NCBI RefSeq assembly: GCF_014654205.1
Contig: NZ_BNAW01000025.1
Coordinates: 60,381 to 124,380, forward strand
DNA: 64,000 nucleotides
Reading direction: 5' to 3'
Source of the DNA: Amycolatopsis bullii
Lineage (GTDB): Bacteria > Actinomycetota > Actinomycetes > Mycobacteriales > Pseudonocardiaceae
In this document: piece by piece, positions 44,144 to 52,609 of the stretch
Numbering within the stretch: the stretch's first letter is position 1
Layout: each line of letters begins with the position of its first letter
Notes under the pieces: generated by a model
What the model saw: only the letters and a program-made list of their open reading frames with translations
The model's database searches: none
Told to the model about the DNA's origin: nothing
Made by a program: the position numbers and the translations under genes

Positions 44144-44998
44144 TCAGCCGGCTTCGGCCCGCGGGCCGAAGGAGTACCCCTGGCCGCCGCTCGTCGAACC
44201 GGACGACTGCCCGGAGCCCGACGACGCCGACGCGGGGGCCGCGGATCCGCGGTCGTCGAGTTCGCGCAGCTGGGACTCGAGGAACCCGCGCAGCCTCGTG
44301 CGGTACTCCCGCTCGATCGTGCGCAGCTCTTCGATCTTCTTGCCCAGCCCGCTCTTCTCGGAGTTCAGGCTGTTCATCGTCTCGGTGTACTTCCGCTGCG
44401 ACTCGCGCTCCAGCGTGGTCGCCTTGTCCCGCGCCTGACGCTCGAGCGTCTCGGCCCGGGTCCGCGCGTCGTTCAGCATCGTGTCGACGCGGGTGCGGGC
44501 CTCGTTGACCATCGAGTCGGACTTCGCCCGGGCGTCCGAAAGCAGCTGCTCGGACTTGGTGCGGGCCTCGGCCAGCATCCCGTCGGACTCGGTCTTCGCC
44601 TCGGCGGTGAGCCGGTCGGCCATTTCCTGGGCCAAGCCCAGCACCTTGGCGGCCTGCACGTTCGGCTCCGTGCTGTCGCCCACCATCGAGTGCGCCTGGG
44701 TCTGCTCCATGGCCGACTGCGGCGGCGGCACCGGCGCCAGGCGCCGCGACGGCTCTTCGCGCATCGGGGGCGCGCCGACGTTCGCCTTGGCGCTCTCCAG
44801 CTCGCTGCGGGTCGACTCGAGCTCCGCGTCCAGCTGTTCCATCTGCTGGCGCAGTTCGTTGTTGTCCTCGATCAACCGGGCCAGCTCGGTCTCCACCAGG
44901 TCGAGGAACGCGTCCACCTCGTCCTCGTTGTAGCCCCTCTTGCCGATGGGCGGCTTGCTGAACGCGACGTTATGCACGTCAGCGGGGGTCAACGACAT
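44144..44998 (-). CDS. wag31: DivIVA-family polar growth protein Wag31
   Basis: 284 residues. The conserved DivIVA head (MSLTPADVHNVAFSKPPIGK, RGYNEDEVDAFLDLVETELA) binds curved membrane at the poles; a coiled coil follows to about residue 235 (repeats of ARTKSEQLLSDARAKSDSM style). The tail is Gly/Ser-rich and ends GYSFGPRAEAG. It directs tip extension and branching. It is the last gene of the ftsZ-side division cluster in the same order as in Mycobacterium, and is followed by a strong hairpin. Confidence 0.95.
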   Translation of the reverse strand: MSLTPADVHNVAFSKPPIGKRGYNEDEVDAFLDLVETELARLIEDNNELRQQMEQLDAELESTRSELESAKANVGAPPMREEPSRRLAPVPPPQSAMEQTQAHSMVGDSTEPNVQAAKVLGLAQEMADRLTAEAKTESDGMLAEARTKSEQLLSDARAKSDSMVNEARTRVDTMLNDARTRAETLERQARDKATTLERESQRKYTETMNSLNSEKSGLGKKIEELRTIEREYRTRLRGFLESQLRELDDRGSAAPASASSGSGQSSGSTSGGQGYSFGPRAEAG

Positions 44999-45050
44999 CA
45001 GATCACCTCACGCACTCCATGGCCTGCAGGGTCCACCCAAGTTTCCCCGA

Positions 45051-45335
45051 TCAACTTGGAGTCGCCAGTTGCATCGCGAAGAACACAACCAACAGCAGCA
45101 CCATAATCGACAAGTCCAGTCCGACGCCGCCGATCCGGACCATCGGAATGATCCTTCTGAACAAACGGACCGGCGGGTCCGTCACTGTGTAGATGGTCTC
45201 GAGCGTGACCGCAACCCCTCCGGCCGGATGCCACTCACGAGCGAAGGTCCGGACGAGTTCGACCACGATCCGCGCCGTCAGCAGCAGCCAGAAGGCGAAC
45301 AGCACGTACCAGACGACCAGCCACACAGCTTCCAC
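45051..45335 (-). CDS. yggT: YggT-family membrane protein
   Basis: 94 residues. One membrane segment at each end (VWLVVWYVLFAFWLLLTARI and LDLSIMVLLLVVFFAMQLAT) with the family signature YTVTDPPVRLFRRIIP between. In Mycobacterium the equivalent (Rv2146c) lies between sepF and wag31, as here. Function is not firmly known; it is thought to support septum or membrane processes. The gap to sepF has a hairpin. Confidence 0.9.
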   Translation of the reverse strand: MEAVWLVVWYVLFAFWLLLTARIVVELVRTFAREWHPAGGVAVTLETIYTVTDPPVRLFRRIIPMVRIGGVGLDLSIMVLLLVVFFAMQLATPS

Positions 45336-45381
45336 ATGCCTACTCTAACCGGGCGTCCTCTCCGAAGACGCAGTTGAGGGG

Positions 45382-45403
45382 GCCGACCCCGGATCGGGTC
45401 GGC
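45382..45403. terminator. Hairpin between sepF and yggT
   Basis: GCCGACCC (45382-45389) and GGGTCGGC (45396-45403) enclose CGGATC. It lies 39 bases after the sepF stop on the minus strand; it may reduce read-through into yggT. Confidence 0.55.
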
Positions 45404-45441
45404 AAAGTCACGTCTGCTTGCGCTCAGCGGTCCGACCGACT

Positions 45442-46041
45442 TCAGCCCCGCAAAAACAATCCGCCCTCGGCAATCCGCCGACGGTCTTCCGCCGTGACGT
45501 CCACATCGGGCGGTGAGAGAAGGAACACCTTGTTGGTGACCTTGTCCATCGACCCTCTGAGCGCGAACGCCAGCCCGGCGGCGAAGTCGACGAGCCGCTT
45601 CGCGTCCGCGTTCTCCATCTCGGTGAGGTTCATGATCACCGGGATGCCTTCGCGGTAGTGCTCCCCGATCGCCCGCGCCTCCGCGTAACTGGTCGGGTGC
45701 AGCGTGGTGATGCGGCTCAACGGGTCACGCACCGGCTGGCGGACGACCGGCTCCACGACCGGGCGCAGGCGCGCCACCGGCTCCGGCTGGCGGTCCATGG
45801 CGAGCGCGCCGTGGACCGCGGGCTCGGAACTGGCCACGGAGCGTGACCGGCTGCGGCTGACGGGCTCGTCGTACGTGTCGTCGACCTCGCGGTACCGTGA
45901 GCGCGACGACCGCGGGGCCGGCTCCTCGTAGGAGTCGTAGTCGTCGTCGTAACCGCGCCGATAGTCGTCTCCGTCGTCGTAGCCGTCGTCGTCTGCGGGC
46001 ACCATCCCGAAGTAGGCCTTCAGCTTCTGCAGCGCGCTCAT
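45442..46041 (-). CDS. sepF: Cell division protein SepF
   Basis: 199 residues. The N-terminal amphipathic helix MSALQKLKAYFGMVP anchors to membrane; a disordered Asp/Tyr/Ser/Arg linker follows; the C-terminal beta domain has TTLHPTSYAEARAIGEHYRE and IPVIMNLTEM, then KVFLLSPPDVDV. It tethers FtsZ to the membrane; actinobacteria lacking FtsA and ZipA depend on it. ATG at 46041 has GGGAGAGG directly upstream. The order ftsZ-pgeF-yggS-sepF-yggT-wag31 is conserved. Confidence 0.95.
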   Translation of the reverse strand: MSALQKLKAYFGMVPADDDGYDDGDDYRRGYDDDYDSYEEPAPRSSRSRYREVDDTYDEPVSRSRSRSVASSEPAVHGALAMDRQPEPVARLRPVVEPVVRQPVRDPLSRITTLHPTSYAEARAIGEHYREGIPVIMNLTEMENADAKRLVDFAAGLAFALRGSMDKVTNKVFLLSPPDVDVTAEDRRRIAEGGLFLRG

Positions 46042-46141
46042 GCCTCTCCCTAGCCCTAGCCGCTCCCGCACTGACTTTCGATCTCCACGCCGTCAGTGCC
46101 CCGCACGGGCGGCCACGAAACGTGACGACCGCGCGAGCTCC

Positions 46142-46852
46142 CTACGGCGAGGCTAAACCGCGCCCACCGAGCAACGCGGTTCCGACACGCACACAGGTCG
46201 AGCCGTGCGTGATCGCCTGCTCGAGATCATGGCTCATCCCGGCGGAGACGTCTGCGGCATTCGGGTGATCTTTGCGCAGGCCCTCCCCCGCCCGAGCGAG
46301 CCGCTCGAAGGCGGCGGCCGGGTCGGCGCCCAGCGGCGCGACGGCCATCAGGCCGCGAAGCCGCAGCTCTTCGGACTGCGCGATGCGGTCGGCGAGCGCG
46401 CCCAGCTCGGACAGCGGGCAGCCGCCGCGCTCCGGGTCGTCGTCGAGGCTGGCCTGGATCAGCACGTCGAGGGGTTCGTCACGTATCTGGGCGGTTTGAA
46501 CCGCACGCACCGCTTTCGCGAGGGCGTCGGCGAGGCGCGCGGAATCGACGGACTGCACCTCGTCGGCCCACCCGACCACGGACTTCGCCTTGTTCCGCTG
46601 CAGCCGGCCGACCATGTGCCACCGCAGTCCCGGCACTTCGGCGGCCTTCGGTCCCGCCTCCTGGTCGCGGTTCTCACCGACGTCGGTGACGCCGAGCTCG
46701 GCCAGCAGCGCGACGTCGGACGCGGGGAACGTCTTGGTGATCGCGATGAGCTTGACCTCGTCGCGGGCCCGTCCGGCCGCCCGGCAGGCGGCGGCGATCC
46801 GCTCTTCGACCTCGGCCAGGTTCTCGGCCAGCTCGGCCTTGCGGTCGGTCAT
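46142..46852 (-). CDS. yggS: YggS-family PLP-binding protein
   Basis: 236 residues. The pyridoxal lysine is in KLIAITKTFPASDVALLAEL, and the phosphate-binding region is AVAPLGADPAAAF and SAGMSHDLEQAITHGSTCVR (with the usual R-x-G-x-A-L-x-G end). It keeps PLP levels balanced and has no known catalytic activity. The ATG overlaps the pgeF stop (ATGA), so the two are coupled. Confidence 0.93.
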   Translation of the reverse strand: MTDRKAELAENLAEVEERIAAACRAAGRARDEVKLIAITKTFPASDVALLAELGVTDVGENRDQEAGPKAAEVPGLRWHMVGRLQRNKAKSVVGWADEVQSVDSARLADALAKAVRAVQTAQIRDEPLDVLIQASLDDDPERGGCPLSELGALADRIAQSEELRLRGLMAVAPLGADPAAAFERLARAGEGLRKDHPNAADVSAGMSHDLEQAITHGSTCVRVGTALLGGRGLASP

Positions 46853-47553
46853 GCCTCGATCCAGGTGATGCCCGCGATCCGCCCGGTGGTCCCGTCGCGG
46901 CGGTAGCTGAACAGTGTCTTGTCCTCGTTCGTGCACCGCGGGTCGACGCCGATCTTGCCGACGCCGAGGTCGGCGAGCTGCCGCCAGAGCCCGGCGCGCA
47001 GGTCGAGCCCGGGCGTGCCCTTGCGGGTCTTGCACGCGCTGCCGGGGACGTGTTTCTCGACGTCGGCGGCCATTTCGGCGGGGACCTCGTAGCAGTCGCC
47101 GCAGATGGCCGGGCCGAGCAGCGCCTCGATGCGCCCCACCTCGGCGCCGGCTTCCTGCATGGCCTTGATCGCCGCCGGGACGACGCCGACGCGCGTGCCC
47201 ACCCGGCCCGCGTGCACCGCCGAGACCACCCCGGCCTCGGCGTCGGCCAGCAGGATCGGGACGCAGTCGGCGACCAGCACCACCAGCGCGACGCCGGGGG
47301 TCGCCGTCACCAGCGCGTCGGTCGCCTCGGCCGCGGCGGTCTCGGTGCCGTCGACGACGGTGGCCGTGCGGCCGTGGACCTGCTCCATCCAGGCCAGCTT
47401 GTCCTCGGCCAGGTCGAGCTCGGCGGCCAAGCGTGTGCGGTTGGCGTAGACGTTGCCCTCGTCGTCGCCGACGTGGTCAGCCAGGTTGAAGGTGTCGTAC
47501 GGCGGCCGTGACGCGCCGCCCGCCCTGGTCGTGACCACTCGCCGAACCCGCAT
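46849..47553 (-). CDS. pgeF: YfiH/PgeF purine nucleoside phosphorylase-like (peptidoglycan editing) protein
   Basis: 234 residues. Family residues are QVHGRTATVVDG (first His), VVLVADCVPILLAD (Cys) and VVSAVHAGRVGTRVGV (second His; the usual WRG is changed to RVG here). Family members remove L-serine from misbuilt peptidoglycan precursors or phosphorylyse purine nucleosides. ATG at 47553 has GGAGG nine bases upstream; ATG at 47562 is an alternative. A perfect 17-bp hairpin separates it from ftsZ, so it may be expressed at a lower level. Confidence 0.88.
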   Translation of the reverse strand: MRVRRVVTTRAGGASRPPYDTFNLADHVGDDEGNVYANRTRLAAELDLAEDKLAWMEQVHGRTATVVDGTETAAAEATDALVTATPGVALVVLVADCVPILLADAEAGVVSAVHAGRVGTRVGVVPAAIKAMQEAGAEVGRIEALLGPAICGDCYEVPAEMAADVEKHVPGSACKTRKGTPGLDLRAGLWRQLADLGVGKIGVDPRCTNEDKTLFSYRRDGTTGRIAGITWIEA

Positions 47554-47575
47554 GCTCCCCATCCTCCCAAACGCG

Positions 47576-47612
47576 GGGAAGGCCACCTCGAGATCCTCGA
47601 GGTGGCCTTCCC
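47576..47612. terminator. Hairpin between ftsZ and pgeF
   Basis: GGGAAGGCCACCTCGAG (47576-47592) and its exact complement at 47596-47612 enclose ATC. It lies 12 bases after the ftsZ stop codon and 22 bases before the pgeF start; it is likely a terminator or attenuator that lowers pgeF-yggS expression relative to ftsZ. Confidence 0.8.
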
Positions 47613-47624
47613 GAACAGCTGTCG

Positions 47625-48932
47625 TCAGCGCCGCATGAACGGCGGGACGTCGACCTCGTCGTCCGACGGGTCGTCGTGCACCGGCATCGCGCGCCCGGGG
47701 AGGCTGCCCTGGGTCGCGTTGGAGCCGAGCGGCGAGTAGCCGCGCGAGCCGCCGCCGGGCTGCGGGAGCCCGCCGGACGGCTGGTTGCCGCCGGCCGAGG
47801 GCAGCGGCGAGTGCGTCCGCGGCGGCGCCACCGGGTAGCCGGAGCTGCCCGCGGACGGCACCGGGGTGGCGCCCGACGGCGGCGTCGGCGGGTTCGAGAC
47901 CTGCCCCGCCGAGGCCGAGGCCGTGGTCGACGACTGGCGCGAACCCGAGCCGAAGGTCGACGGGTCCAGCTTCTTGTGCGTCGGCGCGCCGGCGTCGAAC
48001 CCGGCCGCGATCACCGTGACGCGGACCTCGTCGCCGAGGGAGTCGTCGATGATCGTGCCGAAGATGATGTTGGCGTCCGGGTGCGCGGACTCCTGCACCA
48101 GCGACGCGGCCTCGTTGATCTCGAAGAGGCCCAGGTCGGAGCCGCCCGCGATGGACAGCAGCGCGCCGTGGGCGCCGTCCATCGAGGCTTCCAGCAGCGG
48201 CGAGTTGATCGCCTTCTCCGCGGCCTGGATGGCCCGGCCCTCGCCGCGCGCGGAGCCGATGCCCATCAGCGCGGAGCCCGCGCCGGACATGACGCTCTTG
48301 ACGTCGGCGAAGTCGAGGTTGATCAGGCCCGGGGTGGTGATCAGGTCGGTGATGCCCTGGACACCGGAGAGCAGCACCTCGTCCGCCGAGCGGAACGCGT
48401 CCATCAGCGAGACGCCGATGTCGCCGAGCTGCAGCAGCCGGTCGTTCGGGATCACGATGAGCGTGTCGCACTCGTTGCGCAGCGCCTGGATGCCCTCTTC
48501 GGCCTGCTTGCCGCGCCGCTTGCCCTCGAAGGTGAACGGCCGGGTCACCACGCCGATGGTCAGCGCGCCCAGCTTACGGGCGATCTGCGCGACGACCGGC
48601 GCACCGCCGGTGCCGGTGCCGCCGCCCTCACCCGCGGTCACGAACACCATGTCGGCGCCCTTGATGACCTCTTCGATCTCTTCGCGGTGGTCTTCGGCGG
48701 CCTTCTGGCCGACCTCGGGGGCGGCGCCCGCGCCGAGGCCGCGGGTCAGCTCGCGGCCGATGTCCAGCTTGACGTCGGCGTCGGACATGAGCAGTGCCTG
48801 TGCGTCGGTGTTCACCGCGATGAACTCGACACCCTTGAGGCCGACCTCGATCATGCGGTTCACGGCGTTCACGCCGCCACCGCCGATGCCGACCACCTTG
48901 ATCACCGCAAGGTAGTTGTGCGGGGGCGTCAT
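47625..48932 (-). CDS. ftsZ: Cell division GTPase FtsZ
   Basis: 435 residues. N-terminal GTPase domain with VVGIGGGGVNAVNRMI and the tubulin signature AGEGGGTGTGGAPVVAQIA; the T7 loop has DFADVKSVMSGAGSALMGIG. The C-terminal part is Ser/Pro/Gly-rich and ends with the conserved peptide DDEVDVPPFMRR that binds SepF/FtsW. Forms the Z-ring. Its own promoter is upstream; ftsQ and murC, which normally come before it, are absent and rskA is there instead. Confidence 0.97.
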   Translation of the reverse strand: MTPPHNYLAVIKVVGIGGGGVNAVNRMIEVGLKGVEFIAVNTDAQALLMSDADVKLDIGRELTRGLGAGAAPEVGQKAAEDHREEIEEVIKGADMVFVTAGEGGGTGTGGAPVVAQIARKLGALTIGVVTRPFTFEGKRRGKQAEEGIQALRNECDTLIVIPNDRLLQLGDIGVSLMDAFRSADEVLLSGVQGITDLITTPGLINLDFADVKSVMSGAGSALMGIGSARGEGRAIQAAEKAINSPLLEASMDGAHGALLSIAGGSDLGLFEINEAASLVQESAHPDANIIFGTIIDDSLGDEVRVTVIAAGFDAGAPTHKKLDPSTFGSGSRQSSTTASASAGQVSNPPTPPSGATPVPSAGSSGYPVAPPRTHSPLPSAGGNQPSGGLPQPGGGSRGYSPLGSNATQGSLPGRAMPVHDDPSDDEVDVPPFMRR

Positions 48933-48994
48933 CGAAGTCCGCCTTCCTGATCGTTGTGCCCGTACAGCCCGCCGGCCGAAGATCGAACCCTCGA

Positions 48995-49023
48995 CCTCAA
49001 CCCCAGATCGAGAGTTATGTCAA
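48995..49023 (-). promoter_or_regulatory. Probable ftsZ promoter
   Basis: TTGACA (49023-49018, minus strand) is a perfect -35 box; 17 bases further is TTGAGG (49000-48995), a weak -10. The flanking GTTGACATAACTCT resembles the region before ftsZ in other actinobacteria. The ftsZ start is 62 bases past the -10 box. Confidence 0.5.
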
Positions 49024-49176
49024 CCGCCGACGTTAGGCAGGACGGTAGGCACCAGGCAGGCTCTAATCCAGTAGGCACGCCGTGTGTCGCAAAGGTGTTT
49101 TGCCACAACACGTTCGAGCGCGCAAGAGCGGCGGCCCGCGAGCACCGCCGGCGGCCGGTCTGGTATGGCCCCCCGA

Positions 49177-49947
49177 TCAGGCGGGCGCGGGCATGCTCAT
49201 GAGCACTTCCGTGGGGGCTCCGGTGGCCGATCCGCCCGGCGGTTCGACGCTGACCGCGACCTTGTCGGCGCTTCCGACGCCGTCGGCGACGACCAGGCCG
49301 CCCTGGTCGGCGGCCGCGATCACCCCGGCCGAGCGGGGCGCGGCCGCGCCGGTGATCAGCCAGGCTTCGTAGACCTTCCCGCCCGGCTGCGACGGCAGGC
49401 CCGCGTCCATCACCATCACCCGGTTCAGCGACCGTGACAGGACAACCGTGACGCCGCCGCCGATCGGGGCCTCGCCGTGCGCGGTCTTCGCGTCCGGGGC
49501 CGCGAGCAGCGCCGCCACCGGCGCGAACTGCTGTTTCGCCTGGTCGAGGCGGCTCTGGGCGGTCTGCAGCTCCTGCCGCTGGGTCAGCGCGATCCCGCCG
49601 AAGACCCCGCCCGCGGCGAGCCCGATCACGGCCGCCGCGGCCGAGACGAGCACGGCCCAGCGCGGGGCCCGCGCGGAGCGGCGGTGCCGGTCGGGCGCGC
49701 CGGGCCGGGTGCGCGGCGGCAGCTGGCGGGTGGCGTGCATGGCGGTCAGCACGCGGTCCTTGAAGTACGGCGGCGGCTCCTCGGCCATCGCCGCGCCCAG
49801 CCGGGCCGCCGTCGCGCGCAGCTCGGCGACCTCCTGCGTGCACGACTCGCACTGTTCGAGGTGGCGGGCGAACTCCGCGCGCTCGACGTCGTTGACGGCG
49901 TCGAGCGCGAAGGCGCCGGCCAGGGTGTGCATCTCCGGCGTGCTCAA
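49177..49947 (-). CDS. rskA: Anti-sigma-K factor RskA
   Basis: About 256 residues. The N-terminal ASD-like domain has MHTLAGAFALDAVNDVERAE and HLEQCESCTQEVAELRATAA (H-x3-C-x2-C zinc motif), a membrane segment is at about 100-122 (WAVLVSAAAAVIGLAAGGVF), and the C-terminal extracytoplasmic RskA domain has GGGVTVVLSRSLNRVMVMDA and VYEAWLITGAA. Binds SigK until cleaved by membrane proteases. TTG at 49947 overlaps the sigK stop (TTGA); ATG at 49932 is an alternative. It ends only 229 bases from the ftsZ start. Confidence 0.9.
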   Translation of the reverse strand: MSTPEMHTLAGAFALDAVNDVERAEFARHLEQCESCTQEVAELRATAARLGAAMAEEPPPYFKDRVLTAMHATRQLPPRTRPGAPDRHRRSARAPRWAVLVSAAAAVIGLAAGGVFGGIALTQRQELQTAQSRLDQAKQQFAPVAALLAAPDAKTAHGEAPIGGGVTVVLSRSLNRVMVMDAGLPSQPGGKVYEAWLITGAAAPRSAGVIAAADQGGLVVADGVGSADKVAVSVEPPGGSATGAPTEVLMSMPAPA

Positions 49948-50549
49948 GCGGTCACCCCCAGGCAGTCCCGCAGGCGGATCAGTCCGTCCCGCAGCCGCGT
50001 CTTGATGGTTCCTTGCGGCGTCGACAGCACTTCGGCCACCTCGCGATACGTATAGCCCTGGTAGTAGGCGAGCAGCACCGATTCGCGCTGCAGGTCGGTC
50101 AGGAAGGACAGGCACCGGCGCACCTGGGAGCGTTCGAGCCGCGCGGTGACGGACTCGGCGACCTCGTCGAACGGGCGGCCGCGGGCGGCTTCGAAGGTCG
50201 CCTTCTGCTCGCGTTCGGTGCTCGCCCGCGCCGAGCGGACGCGGTCGACGGCGCGGCGATGGGCCAGCGTCATCGCCCAGTTCAGGGCGGAGCCCTTGTC
50301 GGGGGCGTACCGGGTCGCGGTGCGCCACAGCTCGACGAGGACCTCCTGGGCGACCTCTTCGGACTGGGCCGCGTCGCGCACGATCCGCCGCACCAGGCCG
50401 TAGATCGGCCCGGCGAACTGGTCGTAGAGCAGCTCGAAGGCCCGCTCGTCACCCTTGGCGACGCGCACCATGAGTTCCTCGGCGGTCGGGCCGGCCGGGG
50501 GTTCGGAGGGCACCGGCGCCATCCGGCGCGGGCGGGCCGGCTCATCCAT
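49944..50549 (-). CDS. sigK: ECF RNA polymerase sigma factor SigK
   Basis: 201 residues. Region 2: GDERAFELLYDQFAGPIYGL, QSEEVAQEVLVELWR; region 4: LTDLQRESVLLAYYQGYTYR and EVLSTPQGTIKTRLRDGLIR. The sequence and context match Mycobacterium SigK (rskA, sigK, DUF1295, cyclopropane synthase, DUF1365, flavoenzyme together). GGAGGAC is seven bases before ATG 50549. It overlaps DUF1365 upstream by eight bases and rskA by four, so the operon is translationally coupled. It probably drives the promoters at 52545-52637, giving autoregulation. Confidence 0.92.
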   Translation of the reverse strand: MDEPARPRRMAPVPSEPPAGPTAEELMVRVAKGDERAFELLYDQFAGPIYGLVRRIVRDAAQSEEVAQEVLVELWRTATRYAPDKGSALNWAMTLAHRRAVDRVRSARASTEREQKATFEAARGRPFDEVAESVTARLERSQVRRCLSFLTDLQRESVLLAYYQGYTYREVAEVLSTPQGTIKTRLRDGLIRLRDCLGVTA

Positions 50550-51273
50550 GCAGCTGTCCTCCGGCGTTCTGCGGGGTGCGCGGCACGACCGCGGCCTTCC
50601 GCAGCCACAGGGCGACGCCGTGGCGGCGGATCAGCGCGGACACCCGCTGCGGGAGCAGCGGCCGGGCCAGGACCAGCCGGGCCAGCCACCGCGGGTTCAC
50701 CGGGCGGCGAACTCCCCGCAGCGTAGCGACCAACGGGGTCGAGGTCCCGTGGTGCAACGCGACGGTGAGGTCGAGCAGCGCCTCCGGGCGGGGCAGGCGC
50801 ATCCGGTATTCGCCGTCCATCTCCTGGAACGGCGAAACGTAGAACTCCTTGGCCGCGCGGGCGAGCCCGGACTCGTCGGGGTGCAGCAGGTAGGCGTGGC
50901 GGCCGCCGTAGGTGTTGTGCACCTCGGCGACCACGCACCCGAGCCGGCCGTCCGGGTGGTGGCACCAGTAGACGCTGATCGGGTTGAACACGTACCCGAG
51001 GACGCGGGCGGCGGCCAGCATCACGACCTTCCCGCCGCGCAGGTCGACCCCGCGCTCGGCGAGCCAGGCGTCCAGCTTCTCCCGGATGCCGCGCGGATCG
51101 CCGGCCACGAAGTGGTCACGGCGGTCGAAGCGGGCGAACGGGCGCAGCCACCACGGCAGCCGCGGCAGGTCGTCGAGGTCGACGCGCCACAGGTACACGC
51201 GGTGGGCGAAGGCGTGCGGCGGGTCGATCCGCCGGACGTGCGCGACCGTGGCGTCGTAGAGCGCGTTCGTCAC
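50542..51273 (-). CDS. DUF1365 protein
   Basis: 243 residues. Family blocks are RRIDPPHAFAHRVYLWRVDL, VMLAAARVLGYVFNPISVYW and NTYGGRHAYLL, then KEFYVSPFQEMDGEYRM. The GTG start (51273) overlaps the upstream flavoenzyme stop as GTGA. DUF1365 sits with cyclopropane-synthase-type methyltransferases and this flavoenzyme in many bacteria, and with furan or branched fatty acid formation under oxidative stress; the direct reaction is unknown. Counterpart in Mycobacterium is Rv0448c. Confidence 0.88.
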   Translation of the reverse strand: MTNALYDATVAHVRRIDPPHAFAHRVYLWRVDLDDLPRLPWWLRPFARFDRRDHFVAGDPRGIREKLDAWLAERGVDLRGGKVVMLAAARVLGYVFNPISVYWCHHPDGRLGCVVAEVHNTYGGRHAYLLHPDESGLARAAKEFYVSPFQEMDGEYRMRLPRPEALLDLTVALHHGTSTPLVATLRGVRRPVNPRWLARLVLARPLLPQRVSALIRRHGVALWLRKAAVVPRTPQNAGGQLHG

Positions 51274-52538
51274 CACGTCACCCCCAGGCTTTCCGCGGCA
51301 CGGGCACCCGAGGCGCAGCCGTCTTCGTGGAAGCCCCAGCCGTGGTAGGCGCCGGCGTAGGCGAGCACGCCGTCGTTGAGCTCGGCCAGCCGTCGTTGCG
51401 CGGCAACGGATTCCGGTGTGTGGACCGGGTGCTCGTACCGCATCCGCGCGACGACGTGGTCCGGTGCGGGACCGTCACCGGGGTTGAGCGTGACGACGTA
51501 GCCGGTCGGTTCGTCGAGGCGCATCAGGCGGTTCATGTCGTAGCTGACCCGGACGGCGCCGGTGGGTGCGCCGCAGGCGGGCGCGCGGTAGTTCCAGCCG
51601 GCCCGCGCGCCGGGCAGCGAGGGCAGCACGCTCGTGTCGGTGTGCAGCCAGGCCTCGTTTTCGGAGTACCGGAACGCCCCGAGCACCGCGCGCTCGGCGG
51701 CGGTCGGGTTGGCCAGCAGGGCCAGCGCCTGGTCGGCGTGCGTGGCGACGACGACCTTGTCGACGCGGTGCGGGGTGTCGGCGTCGTCGCGGATCTCGAC
51801 GCCGCCGGCGGTCCGCAGCACCGAGCGCACCGGCGTCGACAGGTGCACGGCGGTGAGCTGCTTCGCGGCGAGCTCGACGTACTCGCGCGAACCACCCACG
51901 ACGGTCCGCCAGGACGGCGAGTCCTTCACCGTGAGCATGCCGTGGTTGCGGAGGAACTCGAACAGGTACCGCGCCGGGTAGCGGAGGGTGTCGGCGCGGT
52001 CGGCCGACCACACCGTGGACACCAGCGGCAGCATGAAGTGGTCGACGAAGTAGCGGGTGTAGCCGCCGATGGCGAGGAACGCGCCGAGCGTGACGTCGCC
52101 CGCGTCCGCCGCCGCCAGCAGCCGCTTCGCGTGCCGGTGGAACCGCTTCACCTCCGTCAGCATCCGCAGGTAGCGGCCCCGGACGGCGTTGCCGCGCTGG
52201 GCGAACAGGCCGGGCACGCCCTTGGCGCCGGCGTACTGGAGGCCGCAGCCGTCGCAGCGGATGCTCATCGACATCTCGGTGTCGCGGGTGGGCACCCCCA
52301 GCTCGCCGAACAGCTTCAGCAGGGTCGGGTAGGTGCGCTCGTTGTGGACGATGAACCCGGAGTCCACGCCGATCGTGCCGCCGTGGGTGCTCGGCACGTC
52401 GTGCGTGTGCGCGTGCCCGCCCAGGCGGTCGTCGGCCTCGAACAGCAGAACCTCGTACTCGCGTTGCAGCAGGTATGCGGCGGTCAGCCCGGCCACCCCG
52501 CTGCCGATGACGCCGATGCGTTGTCCCGTGATCTCCAC
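51270..52538 (-). CDS. FAD-dependent amine-oxidase-like protein (desaturase/oxidase type)
   Basis: 422 residues. N-terminal dinucleotide fold IGVIGSGVAGLTAAYLLQRE, then LLFEADDRLGGHAHTHDVPS, FIVHNERTYPTLLKLFGELG, and the typical VKDSPSWRTVVGGSREYVEL block. It belongs to the group that lies beside DUF1365 and cfa genes (Mycobacterium Rv0449c), inferred to oxidise a lipid acyl chain. The GTG start at 52538 coincides with the expected transcription start, so the mRNA is probably leaderless. It opens the operon that ends with rskA. Confidence 0.87.
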   Translation of the reverse strand: MEITGQRIGVIGSGVAGLTAAYLLQREYEVLLFEADDRLGGHAHTHDVPSTHGGTIGVDSGFIVHNERTYPTLLKLFGELGVPTRDTEMSMSIRCDGCGLQYAGAKGVPGLFAQRGNAVRGRYLRMLTEVKRFHRHAKRLLAAADAGDVTLGAFLAIGGYTRYFVDHFMLPLVSTVWSADRADTLRYPARYLFEFLRNHGMLTVKDSPSWRTVVGGSREYVELAAKQLTAVHLSTPVRSVLRTAGGVEIRDDADTPHRVDKVVVATHADQALALLANPTAAERAVLGAFRYSENEAWLHTDTSVLPSLPGARAGWNYRAPACGAPTGAVRVSYDMNRLMRLDEPTGYVVTLNPGDGPAPDHVVARMRYEHPVHTPESVAAQRRLAELNDGVLAYAGAYHGWGFHEDGCASGARAAESLGVTW

Positions 52539-52544
52539 ACCGGT

Positions 52545-52572
52545 CCTTCGGGACCGCGCCCCCGCCGGATTG
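52545..52572 (-). promoter_or_regulatory. ECF-type promoter for the flavoenzyme-DUF1365-sigK-rskA operon
   Basis: On the minus strand CAATCC (52572-52567), 16 bases, CGAAGG (52550-52545), then six bases to the GTG at 52538. It resembles the known SigK promoter of Mycobacterium (about CCATCC and CCGAAT). Same spacing as the plus-strand promoter at 52610. Confidence 0.6.
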
Positions 52573-52609
52573 CCGGACCGGCGAAGTCCGCTGCCGCCGC
52601 TGGTCGGAC

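Noticed and set aside
45037..45059. Hairpin CCAAGTT/AACTTGG at the yggT stop codon
   Set aside because: Only seven base pairs with a nine-base loop and it overlaps the stop codon; too weak to call a terminator.
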